Assembly (NCBI GenBank): GCA_965214375.1
Contig: OZ243947.1
Coordinates: 868,001 to 932,000 of the forward strand
Source of the DNA: Endobugula sp965214375
Lineage (GTDB): Bacteria; Pseudomonadota; Gammaproteobacteria; Pseudomonadales; Cellvibrionaceae
DNA: 64,000 nucleotides
Direction of reading: 5' to 3'
Part shown: positions 54,357-63,454 of the stretch, piece by piece
Layout: every line of letters begins with the position of its first letter
Position numbering within the stretch: the first letter of the stretch is position 1
Notes under the pieces: model-generated
The model's input: the letters and a program-made list of their open reading frames with translations, nothing else
Database searches by the model: none
Told to the model about the DNA's origin: nothing
Position numbers and translations under genes: made by a program

Positions 54357-57260
54357 ATGGCTAACGATACGCCCGTCAACAATCAACGACTGCAACAACT
54401 GACAAATGATGGCGAATTTATCGAACGGCATATCGGACCAGAACCTCAACAAATAGATGCGATGTTAAGCACCTTGGGGGTTGATAGCCTTGACCACTTA
54501 ATAAAAAAAATTGTCCCTGAGAGTATTTTAAAAACAGATAGCCTGTCGTTGGAAAAACCTTACTCTGAACAAGCTGCTTTACAGCAACTGCAGTCGCTTG
54601 CCGAACAGAATATACTGGCTAAAAACTATATTGGTATGGGGTACCATGACACCATTACACCCACTGTGATACTACGCAATGTACTGGAACACCCTGGCTG
54701 GTATACCGCTTATACACCTTATCAACCTGAAATTGCGCAAGGTCGCTTGGAAGGCTTGTTACACTTCCAACAAATGATCATCGACCTAACAGGAATGGAT
54801 ATGGCGAATGCATCCATGCTGGATGAAGGTACGGCAGCGGCGGAAGCGATGGCGATGAGCAAACGCCAACAAACGCGTAATAAATCTGATGTATTTATTG
54901 TTGATCCCGATGTACATCCACAGACATTAGCCGTTATCCGTACTCGGGCCGACCATTTTGGTTTCGACATTATGGTAGGTGATGCACAACAACTGCTTGA
55001 AACACAGGACTGCTTCGGTGTGTTTTTACAAAACCCCGGAAGTCATGGTGAGGTACGAGACCTCACTGATATTATTTCACTCGCACACAGTAAACAGGCA
55101 CTCGTTACTGTTGCTGCCGACATTATGAGTTTGGTATTGCTGAAATCTCCCGGAGCAATGGGGGCGGATATTGTTATTGGATCAAACCAACGCTTTGGTG
55201 TCCCGATGGGGTTTGGTGGTCCACATGCGGCATTCTTTGCCTTTAGTGAAAAATGCAAACGCTCCGCACCGGGACGTATTATTGGCGTTTCTATTGACAG
55301 TAAAGGCAATACGGCTTTACGTATGGCAATGCAAACTCGTGAACCACATATTCGTCGTGAAAAAGCCAATTCCAACATATGTACTTCACAAGTACTATTG
55401 GCATTAATTAGTGTTTTTTATGCGATTTATCACGGACCACAAGGACTACAACGTATTGCTAATCGCATTCATCGATTAACCGGTATTCTGGCAAAAGCCA
55501 TTGAAAAAACGACGTATAAAATGGTGTCCAGCACTTACTTTGATACACTGACAATTGATGTCGGCACTCATGCAAACAGTATTTATCAATCTGCATTGGA
55601 AAAAAATATTAACATGCGACGTGATGATAATTTACTGGGCATCAGTTTGAATGAAACCACAACGATTGCAGATGTCGAGGAACTACTGGCACTATTTAAC
55701 GTCACGACCAGTGAAGAAGAACTCTCTACTATCGATATTGAACTGGCAAAGACATACCATGGCATTCCTGAAAATGTGTTACGTCAGAATGAGATTCTGA
55801 CACACTCTACGTTTTCCTTTTATCATTCCGAAACAGAAATGCTGCGTTATCTGCATCGTTTGGAAGCTAAAGATATTGCCTTAAATCATGCCATGATTCC
55901 TCTTGGCTCGTGTACCATGAAACTCAACGCCAGTAGTGAAATGATTCCGATCACATGGGAAAAATTTTCACGCATGCACCCTTTCGCACCGGCTGAACAA
56001 ACACATGGCTATAACACCATGCTGAGTGAATTAGAAAATATGTTGGCCGAGTGCACGGGTTATGACCGCGTAAGCCTTCAGCCAAATGCGGGGTCACAAG
56101 GCGAATATGCGGGCCTGGTTGCAATCAAACAATATTTCCAATCCAAAGGAGAGACAGATAGGCACATCTGTTTGATTCCATCTTCTGCACACGGCACCAA
56201 CCCTGCTTCGGCACAAATGGTAGGCCTTGATGTGGTAGTGACGGGCTGCGATGAACAAGGCAATGTCGACTTAAATGAACTGCAACAAAAGATTGATGAA
56301 TTGGGCACTCAAATCGCCTGCATTATGGTGACCTACCCTTCGACACATGGTGTGTTTGAAGAAGGTATTACACAGTTATGCGAGATGATTCATAGTGTGG
56401 GAGCCCAAGTGTATATTGATGGCGCCAATATGAATGCCTTGGTCGGCGTCGCGGCACCGGGTAAATTTGGTGGTGATGTGTCACACCTGAACTTACATAA
56501 AACGTTCTGTATCCCTCACGGTGGAGGTGGGCCGGGCATGGGGCCTATTGGTGTTAAAGAACACCTTGCACCTTTTTTACCGGGTCATCCGATACGTGAA
56601 GTGCCACAAACGGAGATTAGCAATGGGGTGATTTCAGCAGCACCTTGGGGTTCAGCCAGTATTTTGCCTATTAGTTGGATGTATATCAAAATGATGGGCG
56701 CAAGCGGCATGCGCCAGGCAACAGAGTTGGCCATTCTCAATGCCAACTACATCGCGCAACGATTACAGGAACACTACCCGATACTTTACACCGGCACACA
56801 CGGTTTTGTTGCCCATGAATGCCTTTTGGATTTACGCCCACTTAAAGCCAGCAGTGGCATTACAGAAGAAGATATCGCCAAACGCCTGATGGATTTCGGC
56901 TTTCATGCACCCACAATGAGTTTTCCGGTCGCAGGAACCTTGATGCTTGAACCGACTGAATCTGAATCATTAGTAGAATTGGATAGATTTTGCGACGCGA
57001 TGATTACCATACGTCAAGAAATTACACAGGTGGAAAATGGTGTATATCCTGCTGATGATAACCCCCTGTTCAATGCACCACATACTCAGGCAGATTTACT
57101 GCAAGATGATTGGCAGCATCCTTATAGTCGTACGATTGCCTCACATCCAGCCAAATGGCTGTTACAGCATAAGGTATGGCCTGCGGTTAACCGTATTGAT
57201 AATGTATACGGTGACCGCAACTTGGTGTGTTCATGTGCGCCAATCACTGATTATCAATAG
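54357..57260 (+). CDS. gcvP: Glycine dehydrogenase (decarboxylating), P-protein of glycine cleavage
   Basis: PLP enzyme that decarboxylates glycine and passes the aminomethyl group to the lipoyl H-protein. The long single-chain form of about 967 residues has both halves, with the PLP Lys in HLNLHKTFCIPHGGGGPGMG (about residues 705-725). ATG 54357 (AGGA 9 nt upstream) is preferred over GTG 54351. gcvT and gcvH are not adjacent and must lie elsewhere. Confidence 0.96.
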   Translation: MANDTPVNNQRLQQLTNDGEFIERHIGPEPQQIDAMLSTLGVDSLDHLIKKIVPESILKTDSLSLEKPYSEQAALQQLQSLAEQNILAKNYIGMGYHDTITPTVILRNVLEHPGWYTAYTPYQPEIAQGRLEGLLHFQQMIIDLTGMDMANASMLDEGTAAAEAMAMSKRQQTRNKSDVFIVDPDVHPQTLAVIRTRADHFGFDIMVGDAQQLLETQDCFGVFLQNPGSHGEVRDLTDIISLAHSKQALVTVAADIMSLVLLKSPGAMGADIVIGSNQRFGVPMGFGGPHAAFFAFSEKCKRSAPGRIIGVSIDSKGNTALRMAMQTREPHIRREKANSNICTSQVLLALISVFYAIYHGPQGLQRIANRIHRLTGILAKAIEKTTYKMVSSTYFDTLTIDVGTHANSIYQSALEKNINMRRDDNLLGISLNETTTIADVEELLALFNVTTSEEELSTIDIELAKTYHGIPENVLRQNEILTHSTFSFYHSETEMLRYLHRLEAKDIALNHAMIPLGSCTMKLNASSEMIPITWEKFSRMHPFAPAEQTHGYNTMLSELENMLAECTGYDRVSLQPNAGSQGEYAGLVAIKQYFQSKGETDRHICLIPSSAHGTNPASAQMVGLDVVVTGCDEQGNVDLNELQQKIDELGTQIACIMVTYPSTHGVFEEGITQLCEMIHSVGAQVYIDGANMNALVGVAAPGKFGGDVSHLNLHKTFCIPHGGGGPGMGPIGVKEHLAPFLPGHPIREVPQTEISNGVISAAPWGSASILPISWMYIKMMGASGMRQATELAILNANYIAQRLQEHYPILYTGTHGFVAHECLLDLRPLKASSGITEEDIAKRLMDFGFHAPTMSFPVAGTLMLEPTESESLVELDRFCDAMITIRQEITQVENGVYPADDNPLFNAPHTQADLLQDDWQHPYSRTIASHPAKWLLQHKVWPAVNRIDNVYGDRNLVCSCAPITDYQ

Positions 57261-57393
57261 GCTGCACACAAAAATATAACATTCTGAAAAATCAGTTATT
57301 TTCAGTTATTAAAAATGGCAATCCGGGTACTTTTCAACTACACCTAAATGAGTCCCTCCTAAATTTGCCTGTTGTCCACATTGAGAACTGAAA

Positions 57394-59748
57394 ATGAATA
57401 TACAGAATAAACTCACCATTGGATCATGTACATTAATTGCTCTGGCTCTGGCCTTTACCTCTTTTTCGATCAGTTATAGCGCTGGCAAACAATCCTCAGT
57501 TACACTGGAGGAACTGACTTTTCGTGATTTAATTTCGGTCCGAGAACTAACCAGCCACGCTGTCGAGGATTATTTTGCATAAATGAAAGGGCTAGTGCAA
57601 ATCTATTCGTCCGATCCTCGTGTCGTTGAAGCTACTAACCATTTTAAACCGGCATTTCATCGCTATACTGAATCTGCCTCTGGTTTACCGAGTACTAATG
57701 AGCAAAAAAACGCAGTCGCAGAGTACTACAATCAGGAATATGGTGAAGAGTATCGACGTATCAACGGTGAAATGATTGATACCAATCGTTTACTGGAACA
57801 ATTAAATGGCAATGCACTTGCCCTTCAATACCAATATATTGCGGCCAACACACACCTTTTGGGTAACAAAGAACTCTTCGATGGCAGCACGTCGGATAAT
57901 AGCGCCTACAGCCAAAAACATAGTGAATTTCATCCGCACACTCGTGAGTTTCTTTATCATTTTGGTTTTTACGATATTTTTATTGCAGACATTGATACCG
58001 GACATATTATCTACTCAGTATTCAAAGAACTGGATTATGGTACCTCACTCATTGATGGCCCCTATGCCAATAGCGGTATTGGTGAAGCTTTTAAAAAAGC
58101 AGCAACAGCCACCAATCCCGAGTATGTGTATTTGACAGATTTTAAAGAGTACTCCCCCCTCTTATAATGCACCAGCGTCATTTATTGCCTCCCATATTTA
58201 TGATGGTACGCAAAAAATAGGGGTACTTATTTTTCAAATGCCCATTGATAAGATTAATAACATCATGACCCATCATAATAAGTGGGAAGAAGCGGGGCTG
58301 AAAAAACTGGCGAAACGGTGCTTGTCGGAAAAGATGGCCGAGTACGCAGTATTAGCCGCCAATTAGTTGAAGACAGGGACGGGTTTATACAGTTATTGAT
58401 GGACAAAAAATTAGCTAATGAAAAAAGCTTGCAACGTATCAAACAGATCGAAAGTAATGTTTTATTACAAACACTGGATAACGCCGCCATAGGTGCAGCC
58501 CTTAGTGGTGAAAAAGGCAAAATACATTATATTAAATACACTGGCAACGAGGTACTATCCGCTTACAGTCCACTCAAAGTACTGGATCAGGAATGGGTAG
58601 TATTGAGTGAGCTGGATTTACATGAAGCGACCATCCCTACGGATGCTCTGTTAGGAAAAATTAATACTACGGCTTTTATGACTGCTCTAATCAGCATACT
58701 AATTTGTGTTGCAGTTGCCTTCAGCTTTTCACGTATTCTTATGAAGCCACTGCAACAAATTATCGTATTGATAGACAATCTAGCAGGCAATGATGGCAAT
58801 CTCCGCAGCCGTATTAACAATAATCGGAATGACGAAACCGGTGCACTGGCGGATGGTATTAATCGTTTTATTGAAAAAATTCAGGACATGGTCAGTAATA
58901 TTAATATTGAGGCAAAAAACCTCCACAATGTAACCACAACGATGGAGAAGATTGCCGTAGATAATGCCAAGGGAGCAGAACAACAGCAAATGACCGCACA
59001 ACAAGTGCATCAATCTATGGGTGAAATGAGTTTGGCCGCCAGTGAATCTGCACAAAGCGCATCTAGTGCAGAGCAAGCGGCCTCGGAGGCAATGGTCGCA
59101 ACTGATGAAGGCGCGAAAATGGTATATTCAACATCCAACTCAATTCAAACCGTTGCCAGTAATGTAGAGGAAGCAGTAACCATTATTCGCGAGCTGGAAC
59201 ATACCAGTGAAACCATTGGGTCCGTTGTAGGGGTAATTAATGGCATTGCAGAACAAACCAACCTACTCGCATTGAATGCGGCGATTGAGGCTGCCCGTGC
59301 TGGCGAAAAGGGCCGAGGATTTGCCGTTGTTGCGGATGAAGTTCGTGCATTAGCCAGCCGAACACAGGAATCCACATTGGAGATCAATACTATTATTGAA
59401 ACACTGCAACAAAATGTTAACTCGGCAGTATCTATTATGAATAAGGGTCATGAAGCAGTGAATATTTGTGTCACAGAAGCCGAAAAAGCACAAACAGCAT
59501 TGGAACGGATTCAACATCAAATTACGGATATTAAAGCTATGAATTTGCGTATAGCAACCCGTGCAGAAGAGCAAAGTGCTGTGAGTGAAACAGTGAAAAA
59601 CAATGTAGAGGAGATTTCTACTATTTCCAACAATAACTCTGAAGGCGCCTCTTTTGCCATTAATAAAACGCAAGAAATGTCTACATCAATACGATCGCTA
59701 CGGAATTCTATTGATAAATTCAGTATCGATGAATCTGATATTGACTGA
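57394..59748 (+). pseudogene. Methyl-accepting chemotaxis protein with one nonsense codon and two frameshifts
   Basis: A single chemoreceptor gene of about 784 codons. The N-terminal membrane helix (SCTLIALALAFTSFSISYS) leads into a frame that stops at TAA 57580-57582 and continues in frame with MKGLVQIYSSDPRV. At 58150-58160 a run of six C carries an extra base. The proper reading (SYNAPASFIASHIYDGTQKI) then lies in the next frame until about 58290-58310, where an A run lacks a base and the frame returns (TGETVLVGKDGRV). HAMP and signalling domains (EQTNLLALNAAIEAARAGEK) follow intact. The sensor is a large periplasmic domain of Cache/helical type. Confidence 0.88.
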
Positions 59749-59765
59749 ACATTCAATGAATGTGA

Positions 59766-60824
59766 TCAGCTATCAAATAACGTGATCTGCTGATCACTAT
59801 GTGGATTATCCGCAAAACGCACGCCCAAACCGAGTAAACGTATTGGCTTTTTATACTGCTGCCAAGATTTATCAAGTAGTTCCTGATAGCCTTCAATAAA
59901 ATATTCACAAGAACGGGTTTCCATGGTTGTATTCATAAAATCCATAAATTTCAGCTTAATAAATATGGCTTTCACTGGAGTATCTACAGACTTTTGCTGT
60001 AGGCGTAGCAATAATTTGTGATACAGTGGTTTTATAAGGCTCAACAAATCACTGTTTATCTCAATATCTTTCTCATAAGTATGTTCAACACTTAAAGAAC
60101 GACGTTCAGTTTTTGCAATAACGGGGCGAGTATTATGTCCACGGCTAAAATGGTATAAACGTTGACCAAATTGGCCAAATTCCTGAACAAGATCAATTTC
60201 ACTGTAAGGTAACAGATCCACACAGAGATCAATACCCAGTTTTTTCAATTTACGCGCCGTTTTTTTTCCGACACCTGGAATATGAGAAACTGACAATTGA
60301 TTAAGAAAGAATTTAACACGTGATGGTTCAACCACCGTTAGACCATCAGGTTTATTCCAATCACTAGCGACTTTTGCCAAAAATTTATTGGGTGCGATAC
60401 CTGCAGATACAGTAATACCAATGTCCTGCGTTACTGTTCGACGAATATCACGTGCAATTAAGGTTGCACTACCACAAAAATGTTTTGCAAATGTCACATC
60501 CAAAAATGCTTCGTCTAATGAGAGCGGTTCGATAGCGTCGGTATACTGCATAAAAATCGACTGCATCATCTCTGCAGCCTGATTATATTTATACATATTG
60601 TGTGGAAGAATAATTAATTGTGGACATAACTTCTTGGCATAAGCAGAAGCTTGTGCCGAATGTACCCCAAACGCTCGCGCTTCATAATTACACGTAGAAA
60701 TGACACCACGACGTCCGGGATCTCCACCAACAGCAACCGGAATTCCCCTCAGAGAAGAGTCATCTCGCATTTCTAATGCAACAAAAAAGCAATCCGCATC
60801 ACAATGAATAATTTTTCTATCCAT
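59766..60824 (-). CDS. dinB: DNA polymerase IV
   Basis: Y-family translesion polymerase, 352 residues. HCDADCFFVALEMRD has the first catalytic Asp, and SLDEAFLDVT (about 104-113) the second Asp-Glu pair. The helix-hairpin-helix HIPGVGKKTARKLKKLGI and the little-finger domain follow. The C-terminus ends in QITLFDS, resembling a beta-clamp binding peptide (QxxLF). It is error-prone and makes -1 frameshifts in homopolymers, which is relevant to the lesions seen nearby. Confidence 0.95.
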   Translation of the reverse strand: MDRKIIHCDADCFFVALEMRDDSSLRGIPVAVGGDPGRRGVISTCNYEARAFGVHSAQASAYAKKLCPQLIILPHNMYKYNQAAEMMQSIFMQYTDAIEPLSLDEAFLDVTFAKHFCGSATLIARDIRRTVTQDIGITVSAGIAPNKFLAKVASDWNKPDGLTVVEPSRVKFFLNQLSVSHIPGVGKKTARKLKKLGIDLCVDLLPYSEIDLVQEFGQFGQRLYHFSRGHNTRPVIAKTERRSLSVEHTYEKDIEINSDLLSLIKPLYHKLLLRLQQKSVDTPVKAIFIKLKFMDFMNTTMETRSCEYFIEGYQELLDKSWQQYKKPIRLLGLGVRFADNPHSDQQITLFDS

Positions 60825-61248
60825 AAACTACTTTATCTGCTAATTTCCAAAACCGTATATAAAATCATAATACTGTATATTTATACATCACACAACTTTG
60901 TTTTGTTTTTGTAACCCGTTTATTAACGATTAGTTTCTATCAAGCAGTTATTTAACGTGATAAGAAAATCATGAAATAAAGGAAATTTTTGATAGAAAAA
61001 AATAGTAAACATTATTTAAAATTGGGAGATAAAAAATGAAGAGAAAATTTTTTCGCTAATTATTTTTTATAAAACATAAAGAATTTTAGAAAAAAGTGTC
61101 GAAATGATAAAAAAAACCTGAAAATTATGTAATTTTTCCTTGCAAAATATTTATTCTGCTATCATTAACTGTATAATTCGCATGTTCTCAAAGAAATGTT
61201 TGTTATTTTCTTTACTTAACCAACTTAACTAACTATAGGACTGAGTTC
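60825..61248. other. AT-rich regulatory region upstream of the histone-like gene
   Basis: 424 nt of very AT-rich DNA with many A/T tracts and no open frame. A TATAAT at 61172-61177 is the likely -10 box for the downstream gene, 72 nt before its ATG. Curved, AT-rich DNA of this kind would suit binding by nucleoid proteins. Confidence 0.5.
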
Positions 61249-61869
61249 ATGGCCGTATCTAAAAAATCAGTTGATCCAGTTAAAAAGATCGCATCTGAAA
61301 TCGCAAAACTTGAGAAGCAACTTGCTAGTGCACAACAAAAGCAAGTCGCCGCTCTTAAGAAAGACATCGTTAAAGTCTCTAAAGCCGTAGCTGAAGCTAC
61401 TAAAAAATCCAAATCTGCAGCAGCAACAGTTGCCGCTATTGGTAAGAAAAAGAAAACGCCAGCAACCGCTAAACAATTATCAGCCGCGAAAAAAGCAGCA
61501 ACTGCAGCAAAAGCTAATATTGCTAAAGCTAAAGCTGCACAGGCAGTTTCAAAAGATGCTCTTCAAGCGTTAACTGCCGAGATTAACGATGCTGCAGCTA
61601 TCAGCAAAGCGGTGGCAAAAGCAAAAGCAGCTCTGGCCAAGAAACAAGCGGCGGCTGAAAAGAAAGCAGCGGCTAAAGCTAAAGTAGCGGCTAAAAAAGC
61701 AGCAGCTAAAGAAAAAGCCGCTGCCAAAAAAGCGGCTGCACGCGCCAAAATAGCGACTAAAAAAGCAGCTGCACGCGCTAAACTGGCTGCCAAGAAAAAA
61801 GCGGCTAAAGAAAAAGCCGCGGCTAAAAAAGCTGCTAAAAAGGCAACCGCAAAGAAGAAAGAAAAATAA
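61249..61869 (+). CDS. Histone H1-like Lys/Ala-rich DNA-binding protein (AlgP-like)
   Basis: A 206-residue, very basic protein. The first ~60 residues are a mixed Lys/Glu/Gln helix, likely a coiled coil. From about residue 120 onward it is mostly repeats of the type KKAAAK and KAAAR, as in AlgP of Pseudomonas and the C-terminal domain of eukaryotic H1. It should bind and condense DNA without sequence preference. AGGA lies 8 nt before the ATG. The repetitive tail is prone to length variation between strains. Confidence 0.85.
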   Translation: MAVSKKSVDPVKKIASEIAKLEKQLASAQQKQVAALKKDIVKVSKAVAEATKKSKSAAATVAAIGKKKKTPATAKQLSAAKKAATAAKANIAKAKAAQAVSKDALQALTAEINDAAAISKAVAKAKAALAKKQAAAEKKAAAKAKVAAKKAAAKEKAAAKKAAARAKIATKKAAARAKLAAKKKAAKEKAAAKKAAKKATAKKKEK

Positions 61870-61876
61870 TGCTTTT

Positions 61877-61894
61877 GGCCGGCATTAGCCGGCC
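61877..61894 (+). terminator. GC-rich hairpin after the histone-like gene
   Basis: GGCCGGC and GCCGGCC around ATTA, followed by ATCTTCTTCTCTT. The pyrimidine-rich tail is not a clean T run, but the position fits a terminator. Confidence 0.75.
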
Positions 61895-61905
61895 ATCTTC
61901 TTCTC

Positions 61906-62505
61906 TTAAATCGGTTTTATCTTAATTTCGCACACTCCAACTTCCCCCACTTTTGCTGTCGCTATATATGACAATGTATTGTTATTCGGGCTCAAGGTTG
62001 TAAATTCTACTCGATAAACCAACTGGGCATCCTCGGTAATATCAGGACGTGGAGGCATCCTTCCAACAGCACTGGGTTGATTAAAATTTTTCCAAATTTT
62101 ATGTATCTCTTGTTCACAAATACCCCAATATTTCTCCCTATTCATTAAAATTCGGCGAAGATGCTCTTGTCTTTTCTTTTCATTATCTTTAGACCATATC
62201 TCACTTTGACTATTAATACTCAGCTTTTCAGCATCCACATACAGTAGATTGATAGTATTTTGTTGATTACGGCAGCGGAAGATAAAAACAATTTGCTCTG
62301 GCGTCGTTTGGCTTTCATGTAGAGTGCCATTAACAAGCTTATGGCATTGTTCATGTTCATCCACTTTTTTAGCAGCCTCAATAAGACGGGTAAACTCCTT
62401 TTCATAGGCAATGGGCAACCATAACCGGGATTGATAGGTTTTTGAGGATTGAGCCTGCAAAAAAGCAGTCAAACTCAATAAGATAAAAAAGACAGCCGTT
62501 TTCAC
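61906..62505 (-). CDS. Secreted protein of unknown function
   Basis: A 199-residue protein with a signal peptide (VFFILLSLTAFLQAQS) and a polar mature part with several Cys (HEQCHKLVN, IFRCRNQ, WGICEQ, GVCEIKI), possibly two disulfide pairs in the periplasm. I do not recognise the family. It converges on the histone-like gene and lies downstream of the cyclic-nucleotide-binding gene on the same strand. Confidence 0.6.
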   Translation of the reverse strand: MKTAVFFILLSLTAFLQAQSSKTYQSRLWLPIAYEKEFTRLIEAAKKVDEHEQCHKLVNGTLHESQTTPEQIVFIFRCRNQQNTINLLYVDAEKLSINSQSEIWSKDNEKKRQEHLRRILMNREKYWGICEQEIHKIWKNFNQPSAVGRMPPRPDITEDAQLVYRVEFTTLSPNNNTLSYIATAKVGEVGVCEIKIKPI

Positions 62506-62579
62506 CGTACACCTGAAAAATAATCGTTCTTTAACAAGTGTAGAAAGCAGTGATAATTTATGCCAGTCTACCGAAGGGC

Positions 62580-63263
62580 TTAGATTTGTAAGTTTGGATC
62601 AGGAATAATCCCGTCAGCGAAGGATAAGTTGCCATAATTTTGATTCCACTTCAATAATAATCTGGCAAGTGCCACTGCCTGCTTATAGAGTGATTTTAAC
62701 TCTTGATGACTGTCCTTTTCACCAGAATATAATTTGATGCTACGATGTAAGTCGGCCAGCTCATGCTGTCGATAGCGAGAGCGGTTCATTTCCAGCTTCC
62801 AACGCAAACTGTGAGTTGCATGACGATAGTAAAGCAACTTAGTTTCTAGTGAGATTTGACTAAAGTCCAATAGCTCGCCAAATAAGCCAAAATCAGTGCC
62901 AAAAAGAATCGCTTCTCTGCAATTATTATCAACCAGAACATCCGCCGTGCGTGCACTTTGTAAGTACACGGATAAATCACCAAATACTTCTCCTGGCGTA
63001 ATATAATTGACGCGGTGATTTAACCCGTCATTATCCGGAGCAGAAACGATCAACTGCCCTTTTACAACAAAATAGGTCCACGTATCCAGGTCCCCTCTTG
63101 ATAACACCCTCTCACCAGACTCATATTGCATAATTCTGGACAAATTCATCAAAGTAGAAAACTGTTCTTCACTTTGCTTTTTAACGGCTTTATAAAAAGG
63201 AATAGCGCGCAAAATTGCTTCTAGAGTTGCTTGTGAAGTTGTTGATATTTCTCGAATTTGCAT
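62580..63263 (-). CDS. Cyclic nucleotide-binding domain protein without DNA-binding domain
   Basis: A 227-residue cytoplasmic protein. Residues about 20-140 have the CRP-type nucleotide-binding fold (ESGERVLSRGDLDTWTYFVV and the TPGEVFGDLSVYLQSARTADV phosphate cassette, whose Arg is kept). The C-terminal part is helical and has no helix-turn-helix, so it should act through a partner and not as a transcription factor. The gene is divergent from the HDOD gene, with 191 nt between them. Confidence 0.75.
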   Translation of the reverse strand: MQIREISTTSQATLEAILRAIPFYKAVKKQSEEQFSTLMNLSRIMQYESGERVLSRGDLDTWTYFVVKGQLIVSAPDNDGLNHRVNYITPGEVFGDLSVYLQSARTADVLVDNNCREAILFGTDFGLFGELLDFSQISLETKLLYYRHATHSLRWKLEMNRSRYRQHELADLHRSIKLYSGEKDSHQELKSLYKQAVALARLLLKWNQNYGNLSFADGIIPDPNLQI

Positions 63264-63454
63264 AGCTAAAACCTTTCATTACGCTGTGAACACATTATCA
63301 GATAAGCAGGCTGTTTATTGTAAAGTAAATATGCCAACTTGGTCACCCTTTACCATTTTGACGTTTCCTTTTTCCAGAAGATAAAAATCAGCAGTTCTGT
63401 GTTTTTGAACTACACTGTAAATAAATACCCAGAATGGCATAAGGTTAACCAGTA

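Noticed and set aside
5564..57582. A variant genetic code or systematic stop-codon recoding to explain the in-frame TAA and TAG codons
   Set aside because: Intact genes in the window end with TAA and TAG (for example cysN, thiY), both stop types are involved, and the residues expected at the interrupted positions differ (Tyr-like in the methyltransferase, not in gp47).
57583..58167. A separate gene starting right after the TAA at 57580
   Set aside because: The frame is the same as upstream and the protein sequence continues the receptor's periplasmic domain; no ribosome binding site precedes the ATG.
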